NCBI GenBank assembly: GCA_024305745.1
Contig: JAHRBS010000009.1
Coordinates: 496,001-560,000, forward strand
Source of the DNA: Polyporus tsugae
Taxonomy: Eukaryota > Basidiomycota > Agaricomycetes > Polyporales > Polyporaceae
Direction of reading: 5' to 3'
Length of the DNA stretch: 64,000 nt
Position 1 is the first letter of the stretch, and every line of letters begins with the position of its first letter. A model generated the notes under the pieces. The model worked only from the letters and a program-made list of their open reading frames with translations, was not told the origin of the DNA and ran no database searches. Positions 23,280-34,721 of this stretch are shown here, piece by piece. Position numbers and translations under genes: made by a program.

Positions 23280-25924
23280 CTATGACTTGCGCGTCAACCG
23301 TGCATTCCCCGGAGCCGCGCGAGTTTGGCTGCGTGTCCGGCGCGCCGTCGCGGGGCGACGAGTAGACTTCAAAATTTCCGCGGCAGTCGTCTTCTCCTTG
23401 GACGCCGCCTTGCGCCGGCGCTTCTGCGCGGGTGCTCCATTTTCATCTCCATTTGCTAATGGAGGTTCAGAAACGGGCACGGGGGCAGCACGAGCGCGGG
23501 CGGGTATGCGGTCGTTGTCGGACCACCCTTCGTGATGGAGCACGCCAGAAATGAGATCGAGAGCGAAGGTATGGTCCGTGACTCTGCGCGCGAGCTCCCG
23601 GTCCTCCGGCGTGGGGGTGTTGTCCGGGGGTTTGTGCGCTTCCCACTCCGCCATAGCCTCCACGAGCTCCGGATCGTCTGCGAGTCTGGGGACGATGACA
23701 AGAGGCCGAGCGCGCGTAATGACGGCTGCTTGAGGATCCGTCTTATCCAGGCCTAGTGAGGATGCGCCAGAGCCGGAGGAGGAGGAAAAGGGAGAGAACG
23801 CTTGTCGAAACTCGTGCGCCGTCACTTTGTAGTGCGCCGTGAAGCTTTTGATGAGCTCGCTGAGGAGCTGGTCCATGGGGCTGTTGAAGAGCAGGGGCCC
23901 TTGGGGCACCACGGTCGTCAGCCGTCCGTCCTGCTGGATCGCGACCGTCTTCATCCCGCCCGTGTACATCTTGGGCAGCCCGCAGGACAGGAAATAGCTG
24001 TTGAGCCAGCAGTTAGGGCTGACGCAGTTGGAGCGCAGGTAGCGGACTGAATAGTACACGAGCACGTGGAAGAATGATTCAAGCTCGTCGGGTATCCTCA
24101 CCGGCTGGAACGGGTCGCCCAACAGGTTTACGGACATGAACTGGTGGGTTCCCTGGACGGCGATGGTTCATCGTGAGGTGAAAAGACTTGAAAAGAACTT
24201 GGGATCTGGATTCCACGTACTACACGATTCGCCTGCAGCGATCTCGGGGCCTCCTGGACGTCTATAGGCTTGGCGAGTTCCCAATCTGTGAGGATGCCGT
24301 TCCAGACCATAGATCCCCCTTTGCCGTCTTCGTCGGGTCGAACGTTTGGGTAAATCAGCATGTTACCGCCGCTAATGTCGCGATGAAGAAGCCGAGTCTT
24401 GCGGTTGGTTGCAGCCTGATGGTGGGCTACAAGCCAAATACGAGGGGTCAGCAGAGCGACAAGTAGCGGACGAAAACTCGACACACCATGGAGGCAGTCT
24501 AAAGCAATCGATGCCAATTGTTTTCCGCAACGGAATTCAGTGAGCGGCATGGCGACCTCTTCAAACACGATCCGATAGTGGATATGCCGTCGCAAGGGAC
24601 ATGGCTGTCTCGCAGTCGCAGACGGGGGTTGTCCGGTCGCGTCGGGAGATGAGTCTTCTCCGCCAGTGCTGTCATCCCTTTTCCGCTTCCTGCTACCAGG
24701 AGATGTCCGCTGTCCGGAAGAAGAGCCGGGTCTTGCGCCATGCGTAATCTCCCACCAGTCGCTGGTAACAGTGGCCTGGTACTGAACGTCGCCGTGGCAT
24801 ACGAGGGTCGGAACGTTCGTGACGCCAGCCAAGTTAAGCTTGCCCAAGATGTCGCCCTCTCTCTCGGTTACCAAATCGCATGCACGCCACGCATCCTTGA
24901 GCCACACGAAACGTTGCGTCTCGCAGTCGAATGCGATGTAGCCGCGCGTTCCTCGACCAACAACGCCAGAGGGGAGGTGCAAAGGCTTCCCGACAAGATA
25001 GTCGCGCGCGTCGTCACGATACTGGACTCGAAGTCGATAACGCGGCCAGTCGGCGGATAGTGCGTCCCGGAACAGCGAGCGAACGTAGCGGAAGACGAAC
25101 GCATCCCCGATCTCTCCTTCCTCGATACGACGTTCCGTATGGTCGACATCACTGGGATCATCCACGGCGGCGACGTCCATGCGCACGAAATCAGGGTTGT
25201 GCGTCCGAAGGCGGGTAGCGGTAGGGTCAAATCCAAGCGAGATGTCGTCGAGAAGGGATAGACGCCGCAAGCAGTCGCACAACAAGACCGACTGCTCGAC
25301 GTAGTCGACAGAGGGAGTCACGACAACCCCAGCATGATCCCAGCGGAGGAGCCGAAACCGTCTGCCGATGATCAGGACCATGAAGAGAAAGACGCGTTGT
25401 TGGGCCCCAAAGAGCAGCTCTGCAACGGCGGTGATATGCTCGCGCAGCCTCTTGCGTTCTCGCCCTGTCTCGGTGTAGTCCTCGTCTAGTCTTGTTTCTT
25501 CAAATGGATCGGCACCAGCGACGTAGCGGCGGAATTGGACGGAGACCTTCTGGTCTGCCCAATGGGCATGACCCCGTTTCGGTACGTCCATCGAGCGATA
25601 AATCGCCGCGTGCATCCTGTTTTTGGTTTCATGGCCCATTGAGAGCGCGTCAAATGGTATGGTGGTGAGTGTCGATCCGGGAGTGAGATGATGAGTTCTG
25701 ACGGCTGTGATCTACAAGGCATGTCAGCTCAACGAACGGAGTACGACGGCTGAGAGACCTACGAAGTGTTGTGAGAGGCCATTTTCCGGAAGGTCGTTGG
25801 CACAGTGAAGTGGTGCAAATGGTCCAAGCGAAACACGTTTAGCTCTGAAGTTGATATGCGGAGGTGAAAGAAATGCGCGGAAGAAGTCGTCGTGGTTCAA
25901 TTGAACAGTCGCTGAATTTGCCAT
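23280..25924 (-). CDS. FunK1 fungal-type protein kinase, type I, intact catalytic motifs
   Basis: Exons 25763-25924, 24487-25711, 24221-24426 and 23280-24152 join in phase to give 821 aa. The start ATG at 25924 gives MANSATVQLNHDDFFRAFL, collinear with the other type I first exons. Key motifs are VGRGTRGYIAFD, FVWLKDAWRACDL, EGDILGKLN, a complete catalytic loop LLHRDISGGNMLIYP, TDWELAKP and DELESFFHVLVYYSVRYL. It ends in a Lys/Arg-rich tail (AQKRRRKAASKEK and RRTRSQTRAA), a possible nuclear signal. This is one of the two type I members with every catalytic residue in place. Intron 2 (24427-24486) is 60 nt with no stop in frame, so its retention would add 20 residues. Confidence 0.92.
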
Positions 25925-26538
25925 GACGAGTGGCGGGGATACGCGCAACTCAAATAAGGTTGAGACTGGATTGGTGTGGAAGGGTGCAAGTAAATGGCGA
26001 CCACAGACCGAGACTGAACGGTGGGCACAAGAGAAGACAAGGAGGAGGAACAAGACCAAGCAGTGCCACTGCAGACGCCGACAAACGCGGTGGTTGCTCG
26101 ACTAAGCGCTCGAGTCTCCGACTCCTGAGCTCACTGCCAACGTACGGTGCTTCACTCCAAGCTTCAAGTAACCTCAGGCTCTCCTCATTAAGGATGTTAA
26201 TGTTCATTGTTCGTTTATTATCAATAGCCGTGTCGGGATTGTAGTAGTATACAGCATATTTATGTCAATTCGTGATACACGCATACGATGATACTAGTAC
26301 GTACCATATTCATCGTCATTGGCATAATACAAAGACAAGTGCCCAATAAAGCCTCGGGAACAGAATCATCATCATCATAGGACATAGTAGTACTTTACTC
26401 TCCCATGCTCATACAGCGCAAGGAATATATAAAATGGAGAACGATGTGAGAAACGAAAGAGGTCGGATGTCGAGTATACGTATGGAGTCCGCTCAGGTAT
26501 TCTGATTCGTAGAATATTTCAAATGCGTGTCGACACTA
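25925..26538. other. Intergenic spacer in the kinase array
   Basis: It holds the promoter of the gene starting at 25924 and the AT-rich 3' flank of the gene ending at 26539. No other feature was found. Confidence 0.5.
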
Positions 26539-29334
26539 CTACCCGGACAAGACAGCCAGCAACGTCTCAGACTTCGAAGACTCTGGGATACTGGAGAGAA
26601 GTGGATAGTGGCAGCTATAGTTCGAAGGAACGCGATCCGCGACCCTGTCATTGTCTCTCCACCGCCCACCCTCGAGGGCGGATTGGAGCTTGGCTCTGAT
26701 GAACTTGTGGCTCGCCACGCGCATCGCGGCTTTCCAATCATCGTTCGTCGGCGGAGGGGTCATGGTCTCTTGTGGTCCGCTATCTGGCTCGTCGTCGACC
26801 GTATCCTGGGTGGAGGTGGCGTCGTGGAGTCCTTCCGTGGCATTCGGCGGGGGTGGAGGAGTCTCGTAGCGACCCCTGTGTTGAGGGTGAGCCGGGTGGT
26901 CCTTTGGTAAGCGCTTGAGCCACTCGTTCCAAGCGGTGACCTTGTAACGGGCTCGCAGACAAGGTATCATGGCGGTGATGACACTGTTCAAGGCGTTGCT
27001 GCGAAATGTGATGGGCCGCTGAGCCATGTACAGGGGGTGGTGGAAGATGATCTCGGGAGAGTCTCCGTGTTTGACCAGGGACAGCTTCTGAGCGCCGCAG
27101 ATGACCCTGTTGTCGTGGACGGTGAAGCAGTCGAAACAGGCCTCCAGGAAATGTGCGGCGTCGTCGTTGGTGGCCAGACTCGACTTCAGATATCGCACTG
27201 CGTAGTAAACGAGAATGTGGAAGAACGATTCGAGTTCGTTCTCAATCATCACCCGCTGAAGGGGATTCATGAGCAAGTTGGCCGACATGAATTGCCATCG
27301 TCCCTGGCGGCTTTGCGAATCAAAAAAAAATGTGTAATACAGTACAGATTGATAACACACCGTGCGCTCTGGTTGACGGGCTCGTTGTTCAACATCAAGC
27401 TTGGGGATGGGCTTCGAGATTTCCCAGTCTGTGAGGATCCCACCCCAAACGAGAGAACGGATGCCGTCATCTGACCGTATGATCTTGGGGTAGATCAGGA
27501 TGTTCTTGTCGCTCACGTCCCTGTGCAGGATGCGAACCTCCAAGCTCTTGCTGGTGGCCGCAAGATGATGGGCTGCGAAAGAAACCGTGTCAACGGGATA
27601 CACAGAGGGATCTAGAACCCGAGATGTACCAACGATGCAGTCCAATAAGATGGATGAAAGCTGCCGTCCATTCAAGAACTCCTTCAGCGGCATGCCGACC
27701 TCCTCCACCACCATCCGGTAGTGGGTATGATGTCTGATACGGCAATCCTGAGCGTAAACGGCAGGTCCCGTAGAAGAAGTCTTGACCAGTGCGGGCACCG
27801 CTGGCCGATTATTGCTAACAGTAGACGTGGCCTTCGGCTTCTCCACACCCCTGCAAGCGCGACGTGGAGCGCGTCGAAGATGTGGTTGCGAAACGGGTTC
27901 CGCACCACAGGATGAAATGACGTTGCAATCGTCGTCACGAGCACGTTTCCGTTTGATGCTGTGGTCGTCAGGGCGATCGGAGGGAGAAAGTCCGCTTAGG
28001 CTAGGAATCGGAGCGACAGACGCGGTGGTTTGACCGTGCCTGCACTTCCACCAGTCGGCGGTGAGCGTGATCTGGCTGCCAATGTCGCCGTGACAGATGA
28101 GGGTAGGGACACCGGGGATCTTGGCATGGTTGAGGCGGCTGAGGATGTCGCCCTCCCGCTCGATATCCTCGTAAGACACGCGCCACGCGTCTTTCAGCCA
28201 CACGAAACAGCCACCCTCGCAGTACCACGCCACCCAACCGCGAGTACCACGTCCGACCATCCCGCGTGTGATAGCAACCGGCTTCCCGACGAGGAATGTG
28301 TGCAGCGAGTCACCCATGAGGATGTGGAGCTTGTATCGTGGCAGCTCCCTGTCCTGAATCGACGCAGCGAACATCTCCCGGACATATCGGTAGCAAAACT
28401 TGTCGGCGAGCTCGTTCTCCTTGAGGACACGAGGCGTGTGGTCCACATCGCTGTCGACGGAAAGCACAATGGTGTCCAGCTCGTCGAAGGCGTCGCCCTT
28501 CAGACGGATAGCAGTGGGATCGAGTCCGAGGGCTTCGTCGTCTACGTGGGAGATGCGCCACAGGAACTCGCAGAGGTCATCCGGGTTCTTGTAGTAGTCG
28601 ACGGACGGGGTGACAATGGTGCCGGCGCGATCCCAGCGCATCAGGCGGTATCGACGGCCAATGACGAGGAGCATGACGAGGAAAATGCGATGTTGGAGTT
28701 CGTGAATGAGCTCGGAGTACGTGGTGAGTTGACCACGCACTTCCTTGCGCGTGTCCGCCTGCGACTCGAATTCCTTGGCCTTATCGTTGAGCGGATCGTA
28801 GATGTCGCCGTACTTCCGGTTCTTGAACTCGGTCGGTACGGCCCCGGATGGCCAAGAAGGTCTACCATTTGTCGGAGCGTCCTCTGGGCGAAAGAAGGTA
28901 GCGTCGACCTTCTGTTGCGTCTTATCCACTCCCTTGGAATCCGGTGTGTGCTGGGAAGTGGCCAACACCATCTTCGGGGAGAGCTTCTTTGAAGTAACAG
29001 CCTCGGTCTGGTACCGCATCAGCATACGGGACGTGGTTCATATAAACGGGCTTACAAAAAGTGCGACCACTTCGGCTTCCACTATCTTGTCGGCGTCCAC
29101 CAAGCTTTCGAAGGGGTTCTTCCCCCGTGATTTCCGCTTAGGAGCCGTCGAAGGATACGGAAGGAATGCGTCTAAAAACTCAACCACCGAGCCCATCTTC
29201 AGGAAGTGACCGTCCATGTCATGCGTGACCCTGATGCGATACTGGGGGAGGTTCAGGCCGCCAAGAGACGAGTCGAGGCTGTCGACTTTAAGCGGAGCAC
29301 ATGGTGTTGTTTCGAAGCCGTGAGTGAGAGTCAT
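26539..29334 (-). CDS. FunK1 fungal-type protein kinase, type II, intact
   Basis: Exons 29056-29334, 27630-29007, 27361-27572 and 26539-27303 join in phase to give 877 aa. The longer first exon (93 codons; MTLTHGFETTPC to ALFV) marks type II; an alternative in-frame ATG is at 29433. Type II marks also include KVDATFFRPEDAPTNGRPSW and the linker DAAHFLEACFDCFTV. Catalytic parts are VGRGTRGWVAWY, FVWLKDAWRVSY, ILHRDVSDKNILIYP, TDWEISKP, then NELESFFHILVYYAVRYL. This is the only type II copy without a premature stop. Introns 2 and 3 are both 57 nt and stop-free, so the frame stays open from the second exon to the end even if both are kept. Confidence 0.92.
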
Positions 29335-31503
29335 TGGTGCCTGATAGTTGGTGGTGTACAGAGACAAACCCGCAAACCAAATGCGACGCCCATGTGAGGT
29401 CGTGGTTAGGGCCGGACGCTGTGTTCGGCGCATTTCAATGTCCGCTGGACGATGGCCGTGCTATGCTCGTGCATTCTAGGAGAACAATAGGTGATCCGCC
29501 CACCCCATACAATCAGAGGTTGGAGCGACTATCCGTACCTTGCGTTACATTTTCTAGCCTGAACAATAGACCAGGTCGACCAATCATTAATCATCCTTCA
29601 AGGCATCCTCAGTATGCTTCCACAGTGTGGCCATGAGCCCCTGCGTCCAGGATACATGTGAATAAACACAGCAAATCTAGTCCAGAAAACGACACTCACT
29701 TGAACGAAACACTCTCCAGAGTGCGCTGTGGGCTTCCAAGTTGACGGCTGTCCGGAAGTCTAGACCAAACACACATAGAATATAGGATAAAACATTGTTT
29801 GCGTCAAGCAAGCACAACGGATAGATGGTAAGAAGCCAAATCTGGTCATGAAAACAGCGAAGGTATGATACATATTGAAATAGTGGAGGAATAACTTAAA
29901 TCCAACACATGTAATCATGTCATGCCTCTTGCGCGACAACGGCCGAGATGACAGAAACGAGGCAAATGTATAGGAAAGGTTGATCAGCAGAGGTGGGACG
30001 TAGACGAGGGTGGTGGCCGGGTCAATTGACTGAGAAGCAGACCGTGGTGCGCCGACGCGGAGGATGGGGGTATAGAAATATTAGGGATACCTGAGTCATA
30101 AATGGGTCCTCCTTGCGAGCAGCACGTCTCCATCTACTGCGCGCGAATAACGTGCGTCCTTCCGTATGTGTGCATCCGCATACACCGAGTCGAAGTGCGT
30201 AAGCGAGCACGAAGAGATACGTCACCTTCAGCTCTGGGTTCGATATCCTCTGCGACTTGTTGCTCAACGGCAGTGCTGGCTCGTCTCCTAGATTCAGCCG
30301 TCGGGGTGCGATGGTAGGAACTGGCAATCGAGGGTCCGGATCGGAGATACGCTAAGACAAAATACGAAGACGAGGATTGGGAACACGGTCGAAAGTCAGA
30401 GGTGTCATAGGTCGAGATAGAGGCAGCCAGAATCGTAGGCAGTCGAAAGGATCTGGGTCGAAAGAGGGAGAAACTGGGTATTATGCTGATTTAGGTGCCA
30501 GCGAGGCCGCGGTAATGAGAGCCTCATTGAGAGGTAACTTACAAGAGGAGGTGTGAATGGCAAGTTGGCAAACCCGAGCAGGAAGAAATCTGTCCTGACG
30601 AAAGATCTCGGGTAGCGGAGATATCCGAGACGTGATGCGAGGGGGCGCGTGCACTGGTGAAACCTGGCATGTCACTTGTGTCCCAAAGCCCGCAGACTCC
30701 GGTGTGCGGTATAGTGGAAACGACGAGAGGCATGAGTGGATGTCGCAGAGACGGAGTAAATAGGTTAGTAGCACGCGAGGTCTTCGGACGGTAAAACGAT
30801 CGACCATGTATCCAATATCATCGCACCGTCTGGATAAACCGTCAGCAACGGAGACGAAGTGGTCGGACAGAGGTCGCGAGGTCAGTACTTCAGGCTTCAA
30901 GCTTTAAGCTAAGGCGCGAGGATAATGAAAAGAATACAAATACAACAACGAGAAATGTCTAGTCTGAAATACAACGTAGAAATGAAATACTTGTGATACA
31001 CAGTGCGCTATTGCTAGCAATCTTGACTCGGAGGGTATAAGTTAGCTGGGACAACCATCACGTCCAATGCACGACAGCAACAGGAGTACGAGAAAGGCCA
31101 TGGAAAGAAAGAAAAATAGGTAGGTTGATTGAGGTATCGCAGACGTCTGTGATCTGAACTCCAGGACGAGACACGAACAACCGTAGACGCGTCGCCACCT
31201 AGAGTGACTTGCCCCCGATGACAGACGTACTGCGTCGGGTCCGCTGCCTCTGGGTCCATGCATGTCTCGTCGTGGTAAGTAGCTAGAGGTGGGTGAACCA
31301 GATTCGATAAAAGTCCGGGACTGTGAGGCGGATGTATATGCGACCGAAGACGTGCGGAGGTTGAGATAGGGGAGAGAGTGCACGTTGGGAATGAATATAT
31401 GCCGCCGGTTAGAGAGGAGGGCGACGGCAGAAGGATGGGGGTATCGCAAGGTTCGAAATCCACCTTCGTAACTGCCTATATACGCGAGCCACGACGGCCC
31501 AGC
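29335..31503. other. 2.2 kb spacer in the kinase array, partly a kinase 3' relic
   Basis: It contains the relic at 29780-30350. The part at 30350-31000 has short frames (for example 30481-30900, minus) without recognisable content. The part at 31000-31503 looks like the 3' UTR of the next kinase gene. Confidence 0.5.
29780..30350 (-). pseudogene. Relic of a type I FunK1 C-terminus plus its 3' flank
   Basis: On the minus strand at about 30150-30290 the sequence aligns at nucleotide level with the tail of the gene ending at 19404: a SNK-x-QR block, then a diverged basic tail, with indels and lost frame. Homology continues beyond the stop codon into the 3' flank: about 29850-30000 matches about 19100-19240, sharing CTTTCCTATA, TTTAAGTTATT and CGCTGTTTTCAT in the same order and spacing. 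No kinase core remains. Confidence 0.7.
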
Positions 31504-34071
31504 CTACCTCCGCATGCGAACGGGGTGAGAACGAGGTCGAGTGCGCGTGCGGCGTGTCGACGTGTGCAAGCGAGCTGGTAGGGACGCGTTGCGCTCGGAC
31601 GTCCGCTGGCGTTTGTTGCTCGATGGGGCGGCCGGAGGTGGCGTCGCCTCCACGTCTTTGGCCTTGCACTCTGATGTTGCAGCCTCCGCCTTGGGGATGC
31701 GATCGTCGCTGCTCCAGTACGGGTTTCCGATCTGCCTCGCGAGGAAGGCGATCATGAACCCATGATCGTCGAGCCTAGCCGCCAGCTTGTGTTCCTCCGT
31801 GGTAGGCCCGGGGTCGATGAGGGTCTCCGCTTCCCAGTCCGCCTCCCATTGTGCGATCACTGCCGGGTCAATGTCGGTGTCGACGGGCTTGGAGGGAACC
31901 GCAGTGGGGGGCTCGCGCTCTTCAGGTGAAGGGCTCACCTCCTGACAAGGGGCAGGGGCCGCGGCTTGAGCGTCATTGTAGTACATAATTCGGTAGCGCG
32001 CCTTCAAGCTCTTGAGAATGACAGCGAGCACGGCGTCCATGGGGCTGCGGAACGCAAGCGGATCGCCAAACATAAGGACCCGGAGCTCGCCAGTGACTTC
32101 GAGGGCGTATGACTTCTGCCCGCATGCGCCGGTACGCCCGGGGCCCAAGTACTTGTAGAAGTAGTTGTCGATCCAGGACTGGATGCACGAGCAGTTGGAG
32201 CGGAGGTAGCGGACACCGTAGTACACGAGGACGTGGAAGAACGATTCGAGCTCGTCCGAGATCTGGACCGGTTTGGTGATGTGGTTGAGGAGGTTCACGG
32301 ACATGTATTGGTAAGTGCCCTATACGCATCTGTCAGTTCCGTCCGGGTCGCCGTCGAGAAAATCAAAGACGCACCATGCGTTCTTCCTGCGTGGCCTTTG
32401 ACGCCGCTTCCACAGTGTCGATCGGCTTCGCAAGCTCCCAGTCGCTGAGAACGCCGGACCACACCATCTGGGGGTTCTTCCCGTTTCTGTCGCGTCTGAC
32501 CCTCGGGTAGATGAGGATGTTGCCGCCGCTAATGTCGCGATGAAGAAGTTGGGGCGTCGGCTTGGTCGCAGCCTGATGATGAGCTAGAAGGGAAGACATC
32601 AGTCGGAGTTTATACTGAACGCGATGTTTGACTTGCCTCGCAAGCAGTCCAAGACAACCAAGAGAAGTTGGCGTCCATACTGGAAGTCCCTGAGGGGCAT
32701 GCATACCTCTTCTACGACGATCCGGTAATGTTTATGTTGTCGCAGAGGGCAGTTGGACCTCGCTGTTGCGTTAGGGCGCTGAAAGGATTCTGAGTCGGGC
32801 GCCACGCCTTTGCGCTTGCGCTTCTTGCTTCCGGGAGACGCAGAGGTAGATGATATGGTTGAGGATAAAGGGGAGGGGGAACGTCGAGCAGGGGATGAAA
32901 GTGAATGCTGACGTTCCCACATGTCGCCTGTCACCGTGGCTTGGTTGGAGATATCGCCGTGACAGACGAGCGTCGGGACGTTCTCCACACCAGCCTCGTT
33001 GAGCCTCTGCAACATGTCGCCTTCGGTCTCCGAGATCACGTACGACGCCCGCCATGCGTCCTTCAACCACACGAAACGGCCCGTCTTGCAGTCGAGGGCT
33101 ACATATCCGCGGGTTCCGCGGCCGATCATGTCGCTAGCACGAAAGACGGGTTTCCCGACGAGGTACTCGCGGGTGCGGTTGGCATCGGGGACCTGGATCT
33201 TGTAACGCGGCCAATCGTTCTGGAGCGATGTTCGGAAGATGGAACGAACGTACTCGAAGACGAAGGGATGTTGGGTTTCCTTCTCCTCGAGTTGGCGTTC
33301 CGAGTGGCTGACGTCCGTAGGATCTGGGAGGGCGGTGATATCCATCCGCACGAAGTCGATGTCGGCTGAGCGGAGACGAATGGCGCTGGGATCGAACCCT
33401 AACGCGTTGTGGTCGAGGTGAGACAGGCGCCAAAGAACGTCGTAAAGTGTCTCGGGGTGTTCAAAGTAGTCGATGGATGGGGTGGTTGTGACACCGGCAC
33501 GATCCCAGCGGAGAAGGCGGAAGCTACGACCAATGACAAGGAGCATGAAGAGGAACATTCGTTGCTGGGCAGCGAAGACTAGCTCCGATACCAAGGAAAT
33601 CTCGTCTAACAGCCGCTGACGCGCCTTTTGCGACGCAGCCTCGATGTGGTGGTCGAAAGGATCGATGCCACAACGGTGACTCCGAAACTCGAGTGACACA
33701 ATCTGGTCGACCCCGAGGGGAAGAGCCCCTTCGGGTACGTCTCGAGGACGGAAAATAGCAGCGCTTGTGGTCGAGGGCTTCTCATCTGCACCAGAGCTGA
33801 AAAATGTTTTGTATTGGGAGAGCCTTGACATTGGGACAAGGTTGCGTTCGTTCACGGCCGCAATCTAACACACAGGTTAGCTGAACCACAAGGATAAAGA
33901 ACGACCACTCACAAGAAGTTCGGACACGTCGCTCTCAGATACACTGTTCAAATCTTGCAGGGTATCAAACGGATTATGCGTCAGATCGCTCGGAGCGGGG
34001 GCATCGTTAGGATAGGGAAGAAATTCGCGGAGAAACTCTTCAGTGTCAAGCTGGGTGGTTGGGCTAGCCAT
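31504..34071 (-). CDS. FunK1 fungal-type protein kinase, type I, with a GC-AG intron
   Basis: Exons 33913-34071, 32637-33864, 32375-32583 and 31504-32319 join in phase to give 803 aa. The start ATG at 34071 gives MASPTTQLDTEEFLREFLPY. Motifs are IGRGTRGYVALD, FVWLKDAWRASY, EGDMLQRLN, a complete LLHRDISGGNILIYP, SDWELAKP and DELESFFHVLVYYGVRYL. The basic tail (NKRQRTSERNASLPARLHTS) closely matches the gene ending at 19404, which suggests these two are recent paralogues. The second intron (32584-32636) starts with GCAAGT instead of GT, while its position and phase are the same as in all other members. Catalytic residues are intact. Confidence 0.9.
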
Positions 34072-34721
34072 GGGAATGAGAAGACGAGTAATCGGCGAAT
34101 TTCCAGAAGAAGTGCCTAGTATGATGGTATGAGAGGTGATTAGAACTAAGAGAAAATATGAGGGTGAGAGGAGGCGGAAGAGCTGGTGGTTACAATGAAA
34201 GCGACAATGGCTCTGAAATCGAAAGAATCCAACTTGTGAGCAAGCGCCCATACAGCCTCTTTTGGAAACACGTTGATATGTTGATAGACGCCGAAGCCGC
34301 GCTCGTTCGAAACGATTATCATCACCTTCATCACGCCGCACTCAAAGGATGTTTTGTAAAGTACAGAGGTGCATATTCGTTTCAAATTTTCAATAGATCG
34401 TACTAAACCACTTCTGCTAGTGCGTTTAGGACTGTGCCAGGAAAATTATCAAAGACACCGAGCCTGACTCGTTGGAGCCGGACGGCAACTTTAGGCTTAA
34501 GATACAGAGGGTCCGAGATATGATCCTAGTGGTGCATGCGCATGTATGTACGCCGTAAAAATATAAGGCATACGGTCCAAGGAAGGAATAGAAAGAATGT
34601 GAATGTAGTAGTAGGACTCCTCGGAATGATCCTACTGTGATCATGACAAGGGATATGACGACGGAAACCTGAGTCGTAGCCACGACAAGCAAGCACTAGC
34701 GAGCTATGGAACATGTTCGGG
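34072..34721. other. Intergenic spacer in the kinase array
   Basis: It holds the promoter of the gene starting at 34071 and the 3' flank of the next kinase gene. No other feature was recognised. Confidence 0.5.

Noticed and set aside
30481..30900. 139-codon minus-strand open frame in the kinase spacer
   Set aside because: I looked for kinase similarity and found none. There are no splice signals that join it to a neighbour.
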